The notes below the pieces were generated by a model, which worked only from the letters and a program-made list of their open reading frames with translations, was not told the DNA's origin and made no database searches. Of a stretch of 64,000 nt of DNA, positions 1-10,909 are shown in pieces. Every line of letters begins with the position of its first letter. Within the stretch, counting starts at the first letter, position 1. The position numbers were made by a program, and so were the translations under genes. Where the stretch lies: positions 5,407,706 through 5,471,705 of the forward strand of contig OX453273.1 in NCBI GenBank assembly GCA_949710005.1. The letters are read 5' to 3'. The stretch comes from Ricordea florida. Its lineage: Eukaryota > Cnidaria > Anthozoa > Corallimorpharia > Ricordeidae.

Positions 1-196
1 GCTCACTTCAGGTTTACCTCACATCAGTCCATTATATTACAGACTTGCACAGTTTTTCATGGACTCTTATACCTGGCTTGCAAAGAACTGCTAAAGCAGT
101 TTATTGGAACAGTTTATTCTCTGCTTAGCCGAAGTTAGCTAAGACTGTGTCAAATATGTTTGACTTTACCTTCTATTTCTTACCGTTTTTTTTAAG

Positions 197-348
197 GTCC
201 CCCTCGAAAACAACGCCGAGAGAGGACAACGTTTACCAAGGCCCAACTAGAGGTTCTTGACGAACTCTTCGCCAAGACAAAATACCCCGATATTTTCATG
301 AGAGAGGAAGTAGCGATGAAGATTAGTCTTCCAGAGAGTAGAGTACAG
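197..348 (+). CDS. otx: Otx homeobox gene, internal exon (homeodomain residues 1-46)
   Basis: Encodes the N-terminal three quarters of a bicoid-type (Otx) homeodomain, a sequence-specific transcription factor acting in the nucleus. The translated exon contains [20 protein letters not shown] and then [20 protein letters not shown], close to the Otx consensus that I know from bilaterian and cnidarian proteins. A polypyrimidine tract and AAG precede it, and it ends in CAG followed by GTAAG. The exon is in phase with the next one (V47-W48-F49-K50). The upstream exon with the protein start lies outside the window. The intron sits between homeodomain residues 46 and 47, the classic PRD-class site. 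Confidence 0.93.
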
Positions 349-2201
349 GTAAGAAAGAAATTTCTCTTGAATCTCGGCAGAACTCATTATATCCGTTCTC
401 CTTACCAGTCTCGATGATTTAGTATAATGTGTTAAGGAGATTTAAGGATGTGTCAGTTTATTCATTTCACATCCTATATTGAGTTTTTTTGGGTGGACAA
501 GGTATGCAGACTTGTTGAACATAAGTTGTTCAAGTTCGTTCCTATAGTCGAAATTCTAGGACAGAAAGCAAACGTCTCATATATCAAAGCCATGAAATGA
601 ATGTTGGTTTTGAAATCAACAGATTAAAAGAGTTATCGATGCGACTCTTTCTAACAGTACAAATTAATTTTGCACGATCAAGTTTAGTTTTAAAGCAATT
701 GGGATTTAAACAAATTCAGCTAAAAAAAATGTTTTGCCGACAATAATGGCCCGCTGTTTTAGAATGAAGGACCCAGCCTGCCTTGCTGGGGGCATGAAAA
801 TATGGCTCGGCAGAGTTCTGTTTAGATACAATATGAGGATGATAGACACGAACGCAAACACTCTTGATTTGTTTACAAGGAGGCGTAGCCACGTACGATT
901 AAAGAAAAAAAACCCTGATGCCAAATTAGCGAGATAGCAGAACGTAAGTACGTAATTAACCACAAATTGCTCTGTTATCGGTTTTTCGACATTTGGTGTT
1001 TGACTGCTAAGATGAATATCTGATTAGGGGAATAATCTGGAGGGCGGAAAAACACGCGACTGCGACTTGCACGGGACAGATCAGGTGACAGTTAGAGACA
1101 CGTGTTCCTGCCTATCACGAATCTTTGTTATTTCGTCGGGGGCCTTTCTAGAAGTTTGGCCGCCAAGAAAGTGGAATTCGGTTAATATTATGTTCAGTAA
1201 GAGTATCAAAAACGTTTGCTTTACTGATCGAGATAACGTATCGCTTCAAAGCTTAGTTGTTCCTGGGAAATGTGTTTAGCGTGAGACATCCCGTCTGCTT
1301 GTTTCGATAGTTTTGCCCTTTCAAGTGCCGTGGATTGCTGAAGCGGAACTTTACTCTCACGCAAACTTGGCAAGAACGTTCCTCTTTGCATTGTTTTCAA
1401 ATTAACTGCCGGTAAATTCACTTACGCGAGACGCGTTTTGTGGCTCACTTATTTACTAGTCGGAAAAAAGTAAATGAAACTGTCGATCTCGAACCTTGTT
1501 AAATCTGGATACCTTTCTGCAGAAAGTCATTAAATACCTAGCTAAAATTAACCTCCGTTATAAATGTACTTTTCTATTATGTAATGCCTCCAGCAATTGT
1601 TTGCTCAAGTAGCACGGTTTTTCTTATAATTTCCAAGTTAGTTTAGTTTAATAATTTGAAACCTCAGACGAAAATATAGATAAATATCCAGATTAAATGC
1701 TGCTCAAGTTGGAGCAAAGATAACGACATTAATTAAAATACAAACTCGATGCAGCATGGCCAGCGTATGTAAATGACGTAAAACTGGTCTTAAAAAGGTG
1801 ATTTTTACGAGACATTTGTCCATTTACGTTACTTGCAATACTAATAGAATATAACTAATTTTTGGCTGTTAAGTCATATATCCCAGATGACGTCAAACTG
1901 TGGTAAGAACAAGAAAGTGGCCACAAGCCACTGGCGAGTGTTTTATTGATGTTTTTCTCCATTATGAAGTTCTCTGTGAGCTATCCCTTAACACTAGGCA
2001 AAATGAGACATATTCATTTTCTACGATACGCAGTGGAGAAAAACTTAAAACCCACGTTGAATCTTGCTTACCTTTATCGTCTGGTTCAAATTTACAAGTT
2101 TTGTTGTTGTTCACCCATTTTCAATTATTGATAAGTTGCACTGCCTGGTTATGTTAAACAACGAGAAAGTTCAAACAAGGATTTTACTCTATCGCTGGTA
2201 G
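349..2201 (+). other. otx: Otx intron
   Basis: Donor GTAAG at the left and TAG acceptor at the right. AT-rich sequence with no open frame that looks coding. The small open frames in it have no recognisable composition or motif. Confidence 0.8.
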
Positions 2202-2648
2202 GTTTGGTTCAAGAACAGAAGAGCAAAGTGCCGACAGATGAGTAAACAGCAGCAAGGAATTCAAACCAAAGCTAAACCAGTCAAACGGAAATCTCCACCG
2301 CCATCCACTCTGCAGGATCCAATCAAAGCCTCGTTACCATTACCATCACAACAATACAACAATTTTAATTTCAACGGAGCAACATGGCCGCAACAAAACG
2401 TGAACACAATGCGACAAACCATTCCCCCCCTGACAAACCTTCCACGGCAACCTGGTTACCAATCTCACAAGTCAATCAACAACAGCATGAATGGCCTAGC
2501 GCCGGCTTTCTCTTCACCACCACCCCCTCTGTATCACGGTCACCACGGACAGGACTTCCCTTATATGGCAAATGGTGGGCCAATGACGAGCGGTATGTCA
2601 ATAAATCCCAACATGCAAGCAAATTATTTTACTTCGGCTATGATATGA
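2202..2648 (+). CDS. otx: Otx homeobox gene, terminal exon (end of homeodomain, C-terminal tail)
   Basis: Begins after a TAG acceptor with VWFKNRRAKCRQ, completing helix 3 of the homeodomain. Lysine at position 50 is the Otx/Gsc-type DNA-contact residue that favours TAATCC-like sites. The rest is a low-complexity tail rich in Gln, Pro, Asn and Met, ending NYFTSAMI and a TGA stop. The tail is short compared with vertebrate Otx proteins and I see no clear repeated Otx-tail motif. The 1.85-kb intron between this exon and the previous one contains nothing else I can identify. Confidence 0.9.
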   Translation, partial: VWFKNRRAKCRQMSKQQQGIQTKAKPVKRKSPPPSTLQDPIKASLPLPSQQYNNFNFNGATWPQQNVNTMRQTIPPLTNLPRQPGYQSHKSINNSMNGLAPAFSSPPPPLYHGHHGQDFPYMANGGPMTSGMSINPNMQANYFTSAMI

Positions 2649-4423
2649 CATTACGTGGATAAAAATGTTTTGAACACTTTGTATTTTAAGAACAGTGGGA
2701 GAATTATAGGCGAGTAAACATGTTACTTGCCTATAAGATGGCTTTCGTGTTCAACTCTCGTCTAAGAATCTCGTGTCTTCCTTTCAAAACTAGACCCTTT
2801 TCAATACCTTGATTTCAGACGCACTCTGTATCAAAGGTTGGCAAAACCAGAGGGAATATAGTAATTGTACAAATGTAATTAAGATGTCTTTCAGGTCAGT
2901 GCTAGTTTTTTTTTTTTTTTTGGCGGGAAAGTACATTGCACCTTTGCATCGCATTGCTGGTCCTTGAACTCATGCGAATTAAAGGCGTTCCCTAGATTGC
3001 TTAGCAATCAGTGATGCGGCGAAGTACTAATACCGTAAACGGATGGGCCAAGGCCAAATGAGAGAGATCAAGAGCTCTGTTGATGGATTTCTAGTGATGA
3101 TAATGATAAATGTAATGATAATGACACTATGTTTGGATAACATAGCGATGGAACAGCAGCCCATCCAAGGGGTGCGTGACGTTGACGATAAATTAAAGAT
3201 TCAAAATGGTGCAACTAGCTTAGGTTAAACTGGGTTCCGTAGCTGGAAAACTCACAGTAGATGTGATTGTAATATCGCAGCCATTTCTGTATATTAAATG
3301 TTGTAAGAGTTTCATTCCCAACTTCACAAATTAAAACACATATTGAAAACAAAAAATACTACAAAGGTGTTCGTTTAAGAAGCTTCCTGTCTGTGTTTTA
3401 TTCAGTGCATAACATTCAAATAATAACTGAAGAAAATATGAGGCGGAATGTCATCTGACAGAGCGTAATTCTGTTTATTATCGAAAGCCTGAGTGATTTC
3501 GTTATTGCTGGGTTGCACTGCTAGGATATGTTATCGTCCAACTAATTTCGAGCCGCTTTCCCAACCATTCTCAGACTCATTAATAATGGTGAGGGAAGAC
3601 AAAGGAAATAAGACAGCGTGACGTGTTTGGATACTGATGAAATACGGCTCGTTTTTGCATCTTGAATTTCCCCTTCTGAATAATTCCGTTTGAGAAGCTT
3701 TAACAGACTCTCGATACATGCGTTTCATCACATATCAAGCAACTAGTATTTTTAGCTCTTCTCTCCGTGTTTTGTATGTGATGAAATACTGTATCTTGGG
3801 TTTGATAAATTATATCCGAAATAAAATTCAAACCTATCGTGAAAAGATCGCACGCGTTTTCCTACGCTTGGTGTTAACGAGATGCATTTTCTTTGAGATG
3901 TGATTGCTCATTGGACTGCGTGCACCTGCATGAATGGCCAAGGTAATTACTTTGGGGCTGGTTACATGAAAGTGAATTTAAAAAGCGCTCTATCAAGCAC
4001 ACTAAAATGAATCTTTTAGAAGATGGAACGCGAATTCCAATCATTGTTTTTAATCAAGGATTAGGCATGATTTCCAAAAGCCAGGTGATCCAACCAAGTA
4101 CAAAATTCTACAACTGTAACAGTTGACTGATGGGTCTTAAATTGCGGGAAAAAGCAACCCAGTGTGTTACGTTTGGAACTATGGCGCGTACGTAAACAAC
4201 ATGCATTTGCAACAATCAAAATGACGTGTTCGCCATGTGCTGAGCAGAGATGGGTATTTCCCGGTAATGACGTCATGCTACTGAAGCCAGTTTGATTGGT
4301 TCATTTGGTTTCTGTTGATTTTCCAAATATGGTATTCGTCGGTAAATTGAATATGGACAAGCTGTGGTTAATTACAGTCAAAGACAATATAGATTTCTGG
4401 TGTTAAATTTATTGCTGGAATGT
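2649..4423. other. Otx 3' UTR/flank, no gene seen
   Basis: The start of this stretch should hold the Otx 3' UTR. It contains a T run near 2908-2921 and AT-rich spacer. I found no coding sequence, RNA gene or clear polyadenylation signal that I would defend. Confidence 0.5.
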
Positions 4424-4426
4424 TAA

Positions 4427-4754
4427 GGGACGGACCATTAGAAAAGTGATGGGGGGGGGGGGTGGGGAAAAAACCAAAAAAAATTTATGCAAGGCAAAAT
4501 GCCAAAAAAAAAAATTCATGCAAGGCAAAATGCCAAAAAAAAAATTCATGCAAAGAAGAAGGTAAAAAAAAAAATTCGTGCAGAAGGAAGGTCCAATTGT
4601 GACTTTTTCACACGTAGTAAAACAAATTCGTGCAGAGAGGTTCACCTGAAAAAAAAATTCCTGCAAAAGCAGTGAGCGAAAAAAAAAATTTGTGCAAGCT
4701 GAAAATTCCCCAGCCCCCCCTCCCCATCCCATCACTTTTCTAATGGTCCGTCCC
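4427..4754. mobile_element. Harbinger/PIF-like MITE with internal tandem repeats
   Basis: Inverted ends GGGACGGACCATTAGAAAAG and its complement are followed inward by G-rich and C-rich tracts. The element is flanked by TAA on each side (4424-4426 and 4755-4757), matching the 3-bp TWA target duplications of PIF/Harbinger elements. The interior is built of short A-rich repeats containing ATTCATGCAAGGCAAAATGCC-like units. It has no coding capacity; any long open frame is an A/T-repeat artefact. The superfamily is inferred only from the target duplication. Confidence 0.75.
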
Positions 4755-5220
4755 TAAGGTGGCCTCGGCAGCTTACGACGTACTGTTACAATACAGGTTA
4801 ATTTATGTTTTTTTTATATGCAACCTTTCACCAAATAGTTACTATACGTTTCATGTGCTTTTGTAGCCCTCGCTTTAAGGTTCATTCTGTTCCAGACTAC
4901 AATAAGAGTGACAATACTTGCAACAAACGCACTGCTATAAGATTAGTTTCAGTCCTACAACATTAGTCCCAGTTTAAAGGAATTATTTGCCATTCATTTA
5001 ATTTGCTCTAACTAAGTCTTACGAGATCCCATCATTCAGTTCCCGTTTTTCAGCTGTGTCACTCTATTCCTAACTGTCTTTTATGAAAAATTTAACAAGC
5101 CCTTAGAGGGTATTTCATTACAGTTGAGTCCATAAATCTGCAATAAGCAAGAGTCATTAGTTACAAAACAACGAGCTTATTCCTCACTTAGAGGTAAGAT
5201 GTGTAAGATAACCAGAAACC

Positions 5221-5620
5221 TGGACTCTGACACTGACAACCTAAAGAAAACTGGACGGAACATACACGACCCTTCTTCGCCAGGTGCAGAATATTCATTC
5301 GTCTGAGCATGCAACAAAAGAGAGAATTTACGGAAACCTGCCCTCTATTTCTGATACTCTAATGCGTCAACGTCTCTAGTTTGCCGGACATTGCTTAAGA
5401 GCAGCGAGTGAAGTCATCTCAACTCTTCTGCTATGGAATCAAAGACTCCCGATCCGTAACCGTAAAAGGACATACCCGCAAATGCTATCAAAAGACTCGG
5501 GTATCGAAGTCGGAGAACTTAGTCAGGCCATGAGAGATGGCCATCAACAATAGCATGCCACTGTGTGGCATGCTATTGTTGATGGCATCCCGGCCTCGGT
5601 TGCCGAAGGATGATGAAGAT
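5221..5620 (+). pseudogene. Degraded 3' end of a reverse-transcriptase gene (remnant)
   Basis: Frames interrupted by stops and shifts give fragments resembling the extreme C-terminus of non-LTR pol proteins: FAGHCLRA, ISTLLLWN, then YPQMLSKDSGIEVGEL and AMRDG. These recall the recurring ending RRRPxTYxxML-DSG-ELxxAM seen in many animal retroelements. Nothing upstream is recognisable, so it is a short 5'-truncated relic. A 22-bp inverted repeat interrupts it near its end. Confidence 0.35.
5540..5586. repeat. Perfect 22-bp inverted repeat with 3-nt loop
   Basis: The arms GCCATCAACAATAGCATGCC(AC) and the exact complement are separated by TGT. The hairpin lies inside the retroelement relic; one arm reads as the expected pol tail and the other as its inverted copy, suggesting a local inverted duplication. 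Confidence 0.8.
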
Positions 5621-5869
5621 AACATTACATGCGAAAAGAAATTGCATATTTCCAAGAAAACATTTAATTTTCTTTCTATTTAACAAAATTGTTTAGTATA
5701 CCTAGTGGATGCAAACCGATAAAAATGCTTTTACACATGTGTGATACTATTTTTACTGATTTCTGATATTCGGTATACCACACAATTACGTGTGAGGAGA
5801 AATGTTTAATCGTTTTTTTACCGATAAACAAGCAGCAGCGATATAGTGAACACTGTAGAGAGTACAAAA

Positions 5870-6047
5870 GACCTTATTCGCTTGTACATTTTGTTTTCCC
5901 AGTACAGATCAGGAGATGATACTCAGGAGATTTGGTCCTCTGTCATGCTTGTATGCACTGTTTTTAATGAACAAGACAAAGGATCAAATCTCCTGAGTAT
6001 TATCACCTGATCTGTATTGGGAAAACAATGTACAAGGGAATGAGGTC
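5870..6047. mobile_element. Foldback MITE
   Basis: Long imperfect inverted arms of about 75 bp (GACCTTATTCGCTTGTACAT at the left; its near complement at the right) surround a short spacer. There is no coding capacity. The arms differ at several positions, so the copy is not very young. No target duplication could be fixed with confidence. Confidence 0.7.
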
Positions 6048-6105
6048 TATTACTTACACTAAATAAGTGTCAGGGGGAATGAAAGAATCATTGCAGACTT
6101 GAATT

Positions 6106-6360
6106 GTTAAACGGAAGGAATGGGGGAAAAGGAATGGAAAATGGAAGGAACTATAAAATGGATCGAGGTAGGAATGCAGGAACGTAGGAAACGGAAGGAA
6201 TGCAGGAATACAGTAAGACAGGAACGATGGGAAAAGGATGAAACAAATGAAATGAAATGAAATAAATGAAATGATGGAATTCTGGAATAAGGGAAAGATG
6301 GAACAAAGGGAACAAACGAATGAATGACACGATAAATGAATAAATAAATGAATGAAAGTC
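6106..6360 (+). repeat. Purine-rich GGAA/AATGAA low-complexity tract
   Basis: About 250 bp of almost uninterrupted purines built on GGAAGGAATG and AATGAAATGA units. The long open frame on the complementary strand is only the pyrimidine reading of this tract. Confidence 0.75.
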
Positions 6361-7040
6361 TTATTCATGATAATAATTTAGTATGTAATGGATTAGGAAC
6401 CCTTTAATAAGTTAGAAATATGGAATCTCCGCTTAGCCTTGGGGGCTGTCTTAAGGTTACTGATAACCTTTTCGGGGTGGAATTTTGCAAAATTGCAAAA
6501 ACCTACCATTAGATAGCCCACTCTTCTGGTTTTCTTTAAAAAAAAAATATTTTAATACGAATTTTTCTAGCAGAGTTATTGCAAATTTTGTGTTTTGCGT
6601 GACTAAAAAGTTAACCCCCACGAATTACCTCTCTTCAAATAAATTAATAGGGTATCTAGATTTGTCGGATTTTTACGAAATTCGGCCGAAATGATCGTGA
6701 GATATTGGTGCACAAACGTGTGTCGGGCTCGAACTATTTTTCCTGTGACACCTCTTTTCGTGACGCAAAACAAAAAAATTTCCTATTGGCCAAATGTAGT
6801 GCCTATTTTCTCAGAAACCAATAGAAAGATCCAAAATGCCCGACATACTTTGATAGCCTGTCAAGTGCTGATTGATATAGTGCAGTTTGTTTTGATATAA
6901 GAGATAACGCGAATGCGGGTAATTCTGCGAAGCGAACATCGATAGTTTCAAGTTCGAAGACTCGCGCGCGCTAACCAAAGGGTTAAATTTCCAATATTTT
7001 TATATATTTGGATTCTACATTTCATGACCTTTCCTTAACA

Positions 7041-7216
7041 AATAAAGAAGCCTAAGCCGTGTATTACACTGTGATAAAATACGACGGGCATTTGAGAACA
7101 CGAGTGAAATGGGGAAAACACAAGCCGCAGGCGAGTGTTTTCCACATTTCTCGAGTGTTCTCAAATGCCCGGAGTGTTTTAATCACAGTGTAATACACGG
7201 CTTAGGCTTCTTTATT
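7041..7216. mobile_element. Foldback MITE
   Basis: Inverted arms starting AATAAAGAAGCCTAAGCCGT and ending with the complement GGCTTAGGCTTCTTTATT. They continue inward through TGTATTACACTGTGAT and GGGCATTTGAGAACAC with few mismatches. Noncoding. The spacer contains CAAGCCGCAGGCGAGTG. Confidence 0.75.
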
Positions 7217-8800
7217 CGCTTTATGATAAAGATTTTACACGCCGCGAGTAGAAACAACAAAGCACACAGATCGACAAACCGACGCCATTGAATAGCAATA
7301 GAAAAAAGAAAAAAAACTCGGTAGAACCCAGGGTATCGGTCTCCGTGCTCCACAGCCAAAAAATCCAGAGCTCCAGGCCTCAAGGGACCCCCCCCCCCTT
7401 CTTTGTAGTGAAAATTACAAATCAAAATTTTTTCATGTTTGATTATGAACAAGAAATCATGCGGTTTTCTCGTTTAATTTGTGATTTATTTCCACTCGTG
7501 AGTTTTTTAAAAAGCTCACTTGTGCAAATATATCATAAATTGCGTGATCACCATTCCTAATAGTCGCTCTCAGTTGCATTATAATTTAGTGAAGGAATTT
7601 CTAGTAAATGAGAAAAGAAACTTTTAATCTTATTTCATTAGCTTGAAAACAAAAACAAAAGAAAAAGGTATACAAACATGAAACATTACCGAACTTTAGA
7701 AAGGAATTGACACCGCACAGGTGTGATTCGCTCGTGCACCGGTACCGCAACAGCCGGTCAGAGATGAAATAAAAGGTATGAAGAATACCATAACCAGCAA
7801 AACAAACTGGCTACATAAAACAGTAATATATAGATTTAGCCAAGCCTAAAAGCGGGGCTCCCGTTAGTACTTTCATTTTACTTTAAACTGTAAAAGCATT
7901 CTAAAATATTGCGAAGGAATTCACAAACGTTTTTAATTATAGTTAAGTGTCGAGGTCGGTTAACTTGCTATGATTTTTGTCTAAGCTTTCGTCTGCCATA
8001 AGTACGGTCTTTGTACCTACAAAGTCATGGAGTATATTCTACAAAAAACACAAATTATCAATGTACTGTATTCTATTCCTGATGAAATTAACCATTCTAT
8101 TTGCGTAAATGTATTTAAAAGATTTGTACACGCTACTGGGAAATCAGGACACAACTCTTGTCATTTTCGTGTTAAAACGAACACCTCGGTAAAATAAATG
8201 TTTACTCCAAGCAGGGTGCAAAGAAAATTAATTTTACAGATTGCCCTTCGGGCAAGCTGTAACCAACATCTACCAGCCTGAAAAACATTTTTCACTAGAA
8301 TGAAAAAATAATTATTAATTATTCTTTTCTTAATTACATTGTAAGTTTAAAAAATTACTGCCCTCATTTATTCACTACAATCAGCTGTAGTTACTTAACA
8401 AAAGAAATAAATAACCATAAAAGTGTGAACTATAAGTAGACCTGGTCCAACGCAACACGTGAATGACTAACATACATTTGAGACATTTTACAATTTAGAA
8501 GAACATTTTTTACGAAAACAACGGCGTTGAAACCAAAGTTCTCAATCGACACACTAAATGACAACGTCGACAACACGAAAAGCTGCCAGTGAAAGCGCTA
8601 CATTCTGCAATTTGCCGCCAAGAGAAAATTCCCGCGGGAGTATTTCTTAGCCGTCGACAGGGGAGATGTTTATATCATTAAAGGACATAAAAATTTGAAA
8701 TCTTTCATCAGTTTGCTTCTCATTCAAAAGTAGTGCATTCAGAAGATCATTTTTCTGAAGAAGGTTTGTTTAGAAGTCGGTTTTCCAAGTCAAGTGTCAA
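7217..8800. other. Intergenic spacer, no gene seen
   Basis: AT-rich sequence with a C run near 7389-7398 (ccccccccccttctttg). I see no exon, RNA gene or mobile-element end here. Confidence 0.5.
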
Positions 8801-8802
8801 GT

Positions 8803-9273
8803 TTAAGGGAAAGTGGAAAGTGCGAGTGCTGAGTCACGCATCAGTGAGCAAATATTTTGCAGACAAAACTTATATGCAAATTTGTGGTCCATAGCACGGA
8901 GTCTTTCCACTTCTCGGCTTTCTTCGCTACAATTTTGTCTGTTTTCCACAGAACGAAGTCTTTCCGCTTCTCGGCATTCTTCGCTACAATTTTGTCTGTT
9001 TTCCACAGCACGGAGTCTTTCCGCTTCTCGGCTTTCTTCGCTAAAATTTTGTCTGTTTTCCACAGCACGAAGTCTTTCCGCTTCTCGGCATTCTTCGCTA
9101 CAATTTTGTCTGTTTTCCACAGCACGGAATCTTTCCGCTTCTCGGCGTTCTTCGTTAACATTTTGTCTATTTTCTCGAGCCCGGACTCTTTCTGCTTGTC
9201 GGCGTTCTTCGCTATAATTTCGTCTCCTTTCTCTTTCCCGAGCGCGCCGTCTTTGGCGATCTACTTCGCTCAT
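8803..9273 (-). CDS. Arg/Glu-rich protein made of 19-residue repeats, possibly a Helitron-associated fragment
   Basis: The open frame starts MSEVDRQRRRARERERRRNY and continues as about six copies of a 19-residue unit of the type ERLRAVENRQNCSEECREA, encoded by a 57-bp tandem repeat. It is strongly charged and predicted helical. Similar RERxRRxxLSEEQR repeats occur near the N-terminus of Helitron helicase proteins and in unrelated cnidarian repeats, so function cannot be assigned. The last 30 residues leave the repeat pattern and may not be coding. No helicase domain is present nearby. Confidence 0.35.
   Translation of the reverse strand: MSEVDRQRRRARERERRRNYSEERRQAERVRARENRQNVNEERREAERFRAVENRQNCSEECREAERLRAVENRQNFSEESREAERLRAVENRQNCSEECREAERLRSVENRQNCSEESREVERLRAMDHKFAYKFCLQNICSLMRDSALALSTFP
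8893..9235. repeat. 57-bp tandem repeat (about six copies)
   Basis: Successive CTTCGCTAC anchors at 8922 and 8979 are 57 bp apart and the pattern continues rightward. The unit contains CTACAATTTTGTCTGTTTTC. The period is a multiple of three and keeps the minus-strand frame open. Confidence 0.85.
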
Positions 9274-9744
9274 TCTTCCTCAGTTAATTCTTGCTCTCTT
9301 TCCCGTTGCTCTTCACCTGAACCCTGTGTTCTGCAAATTATATTTTCTCTGCTATTGTTTGTTGACATAGCAATAGAAATTGTTTCGTTTATCCTTTAGT
9401 AAAACTTTAACAGTGTAGAGTAGTAATATTGTCTCAAAAAGACAATGAACTGAAAATTTCTTTTTCAGTCGTCAACGCAATTTCCCGCCAAAAATATGCG
9501 GGCTACCAGAACAGCTTCCAAATAAATCACGTCACCTCGATGAGTTGACACATGAGCCCACAATATGGTCATGTGATGCTGGTCAGTGGCTATCCCGTTT
9601 TGACAGCTGTCAATTGACCATATTATGAATATCCAATATAAAAGATGTGGATTTGCCAAGACAAGCCTGAGATACCCCTCCCTTCCTTTTGATAGTCTCC
9701 CCTACCCTACCCGTACAATATGTAGACGCGTACGTACGTACGTA

Positions 9745-10314
9745 AGTAGATGTAGAAAGCGGCGTCTGGGACAAAATCAAATCAAAAATTAAAAAAATGA
9801 AAAAGGGCCCTAGGACAAAATCAAATCAAAAATTAAAAAAATGAAAAAGGGCCCTAAGGCAAAATCAAAAAAATATAAAAAATAATAGACGAGGTATAAA
9901 AAAATCAAAAATTAAAAAAATGAAAAAAGGACAAAATTAAAAAATAATAGGCGAGACATAAAAAAATCAAAAATTAAAAAAAATTGAAAAAATAAATATG
10001 ATTTAGAAGGAAGAATAACAGTATACAATACAAATGGATCAATTGAAAGATGCTGAATTAAAAGAAATTGTGAAAGAATTGCGTATACGAGGCAGAAGTC
10101 GTATGCGAAAAGCCGAAAAAATACAAGCATTACGCGAAATGGGTATCAATACAAATGAAGATTTGGAAAATTATAGGCAAAGACTTAATGAAGAACAGCC
10201 TATTATTATTACACCGCCGACACCAGTGCCCGACACACCACCCGGTTCTCCCCAACCAATACTAATACCCGAAACACAACCCAGCCTTCCCCAAAATTCA
10301 ATAAAGATAAAACC
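9745..10314. repeat. Element 1 left terminal inverted repeat, includes start of a gene
   Basis: Matches the complement of 25088-25640 almost base for base; a small indel near the inner end explains the length difference. The outer part holds two tandem copies of about 44 bp (GGACAAAATCAAATCAAAAA ... AAAAAGGGCCCT) and further partial copies. The inner 280 bp is protein-coding: the first roughly 95 codons of the Cys-repeat protein. Confidence 0.9.
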
Positions 10315-10885
10315 CATAAAAAAATATTTTTATTACTGTATTCATGGAATATGTAAATATTACTGTAAAAAGTGTGTCGGGTCTCAAATATGTGAACATA
10401 ACAAGCAAAGATGTTTTTGTAAAGAATGTGGAGGGTCTCAAATATGTATACATAATAATCAAAAACAACAATGTAAAGAGTGCCGTGGTTCTAAAATATG
10501 CAAACACAACAGATTTAAGGATCATTGTAAAGAGTGCGGCGGCGGCCAGATATGTAAACATAAAAAAATCAAGGTGTTTTGTAAAGAGTGTGGGGGGTCT
10601 CAAATATGTGTTCATGAAAAAATTAAGTATGATTGCAAAGAGTGTGGAGCGTCTAAAATATGTGAACATGATAAAATTAAGTATGTTTGTAAAAAGTGTA
10701 GAGGATCACAAATATGTAAACACAATAAATATAAGTATCGTTGTAAAGAATGTGGTGGGTCTCAAATATGTATACATAATAATCAAAAACAACAATGTAA
10801 AGAATGTGGTGGATCACAAATATGCGAACACATAAAACAAAAATCTTCTTGTAAAGAATGTAGAATAAAATTAAAAAAATTATGA
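10034..10885 (+). CDS. SAP-like N-terminus plus Cys/His repeat protein (element 1)
   Basis: 283 residues. The first 45 form a SAP-like helix-extended-helix segment (LKDAELKEIVKELRIRGRSR) of the kind used in DNA binding. A Pro-rich linker follows (about 58-95), then nine full copies of an 18-residue unit CKECGGSQICxHxxxKxx, that is CxxC-x5-CxH, which should bind zinc. Residues up to about 95 are encoded in the TIR and are nearly identical to the start of the polymerase at the other end. Similar CKECGGSxICxH repeats occur in algal and giant-virus proteins. The role is unknown; a DNA-end or regulatory protein is a guess. Confidence 0.8.
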   Translation: MDQLKDAELKEIVKELRIRGRSRMRKAEKIQALREMGINTNEDLENYRQRLNEEQPIIITPPTPVPDTPPGSPQPILIPETQPSLPQNSIKIKPIKKYFYYCIHGICKYYCKKCVGSQICEHNKQRCFCKECGGSQICIHNNQKQQCKECRGSKICKHNRFKDHCKECGGGQICKHKKIKVFCKECGGSQICVHEKIKYDCKECGASKICEHDKIKYVCKKCRGSQICKHNKYKYRCKECGGSQICIHNNQKQQCKECGGSQICEHIKQKSSCKECRIKLKKL

Positions 10886-10909
10886 TTTAAGGATATAAAA
10901 TAAAAAAAG

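Noticed and set aside
1067..1279. Possible additional Otx exon within the intron
   Set aside because: The flanking exons join in phase across the homeodomain, and this open frame has no Otx-like residues or clear splice sites.
6054..6368. Phe/Ser/His-rich open frame on the minus strand
   Set aside because: Complement of a purine-rich low-complexity tract; no gene features.
9545..9640. Possible extra Polinton end or shared flank near the left side of element 1
   Set aside because: A TTGACCATATT sequence occurs on both sides of element 1 (near 9614 and 25687), but it lies outside the TIRs and is probably a common host repeat; the matches are too short to support a larger duplicated unit.
10298..10669. 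Hydrophobic open frame opposite the Cys-repeat gene
   Set aside because: Shadow of the repeated coding sequence on the other strand; no counterpart in element 2.
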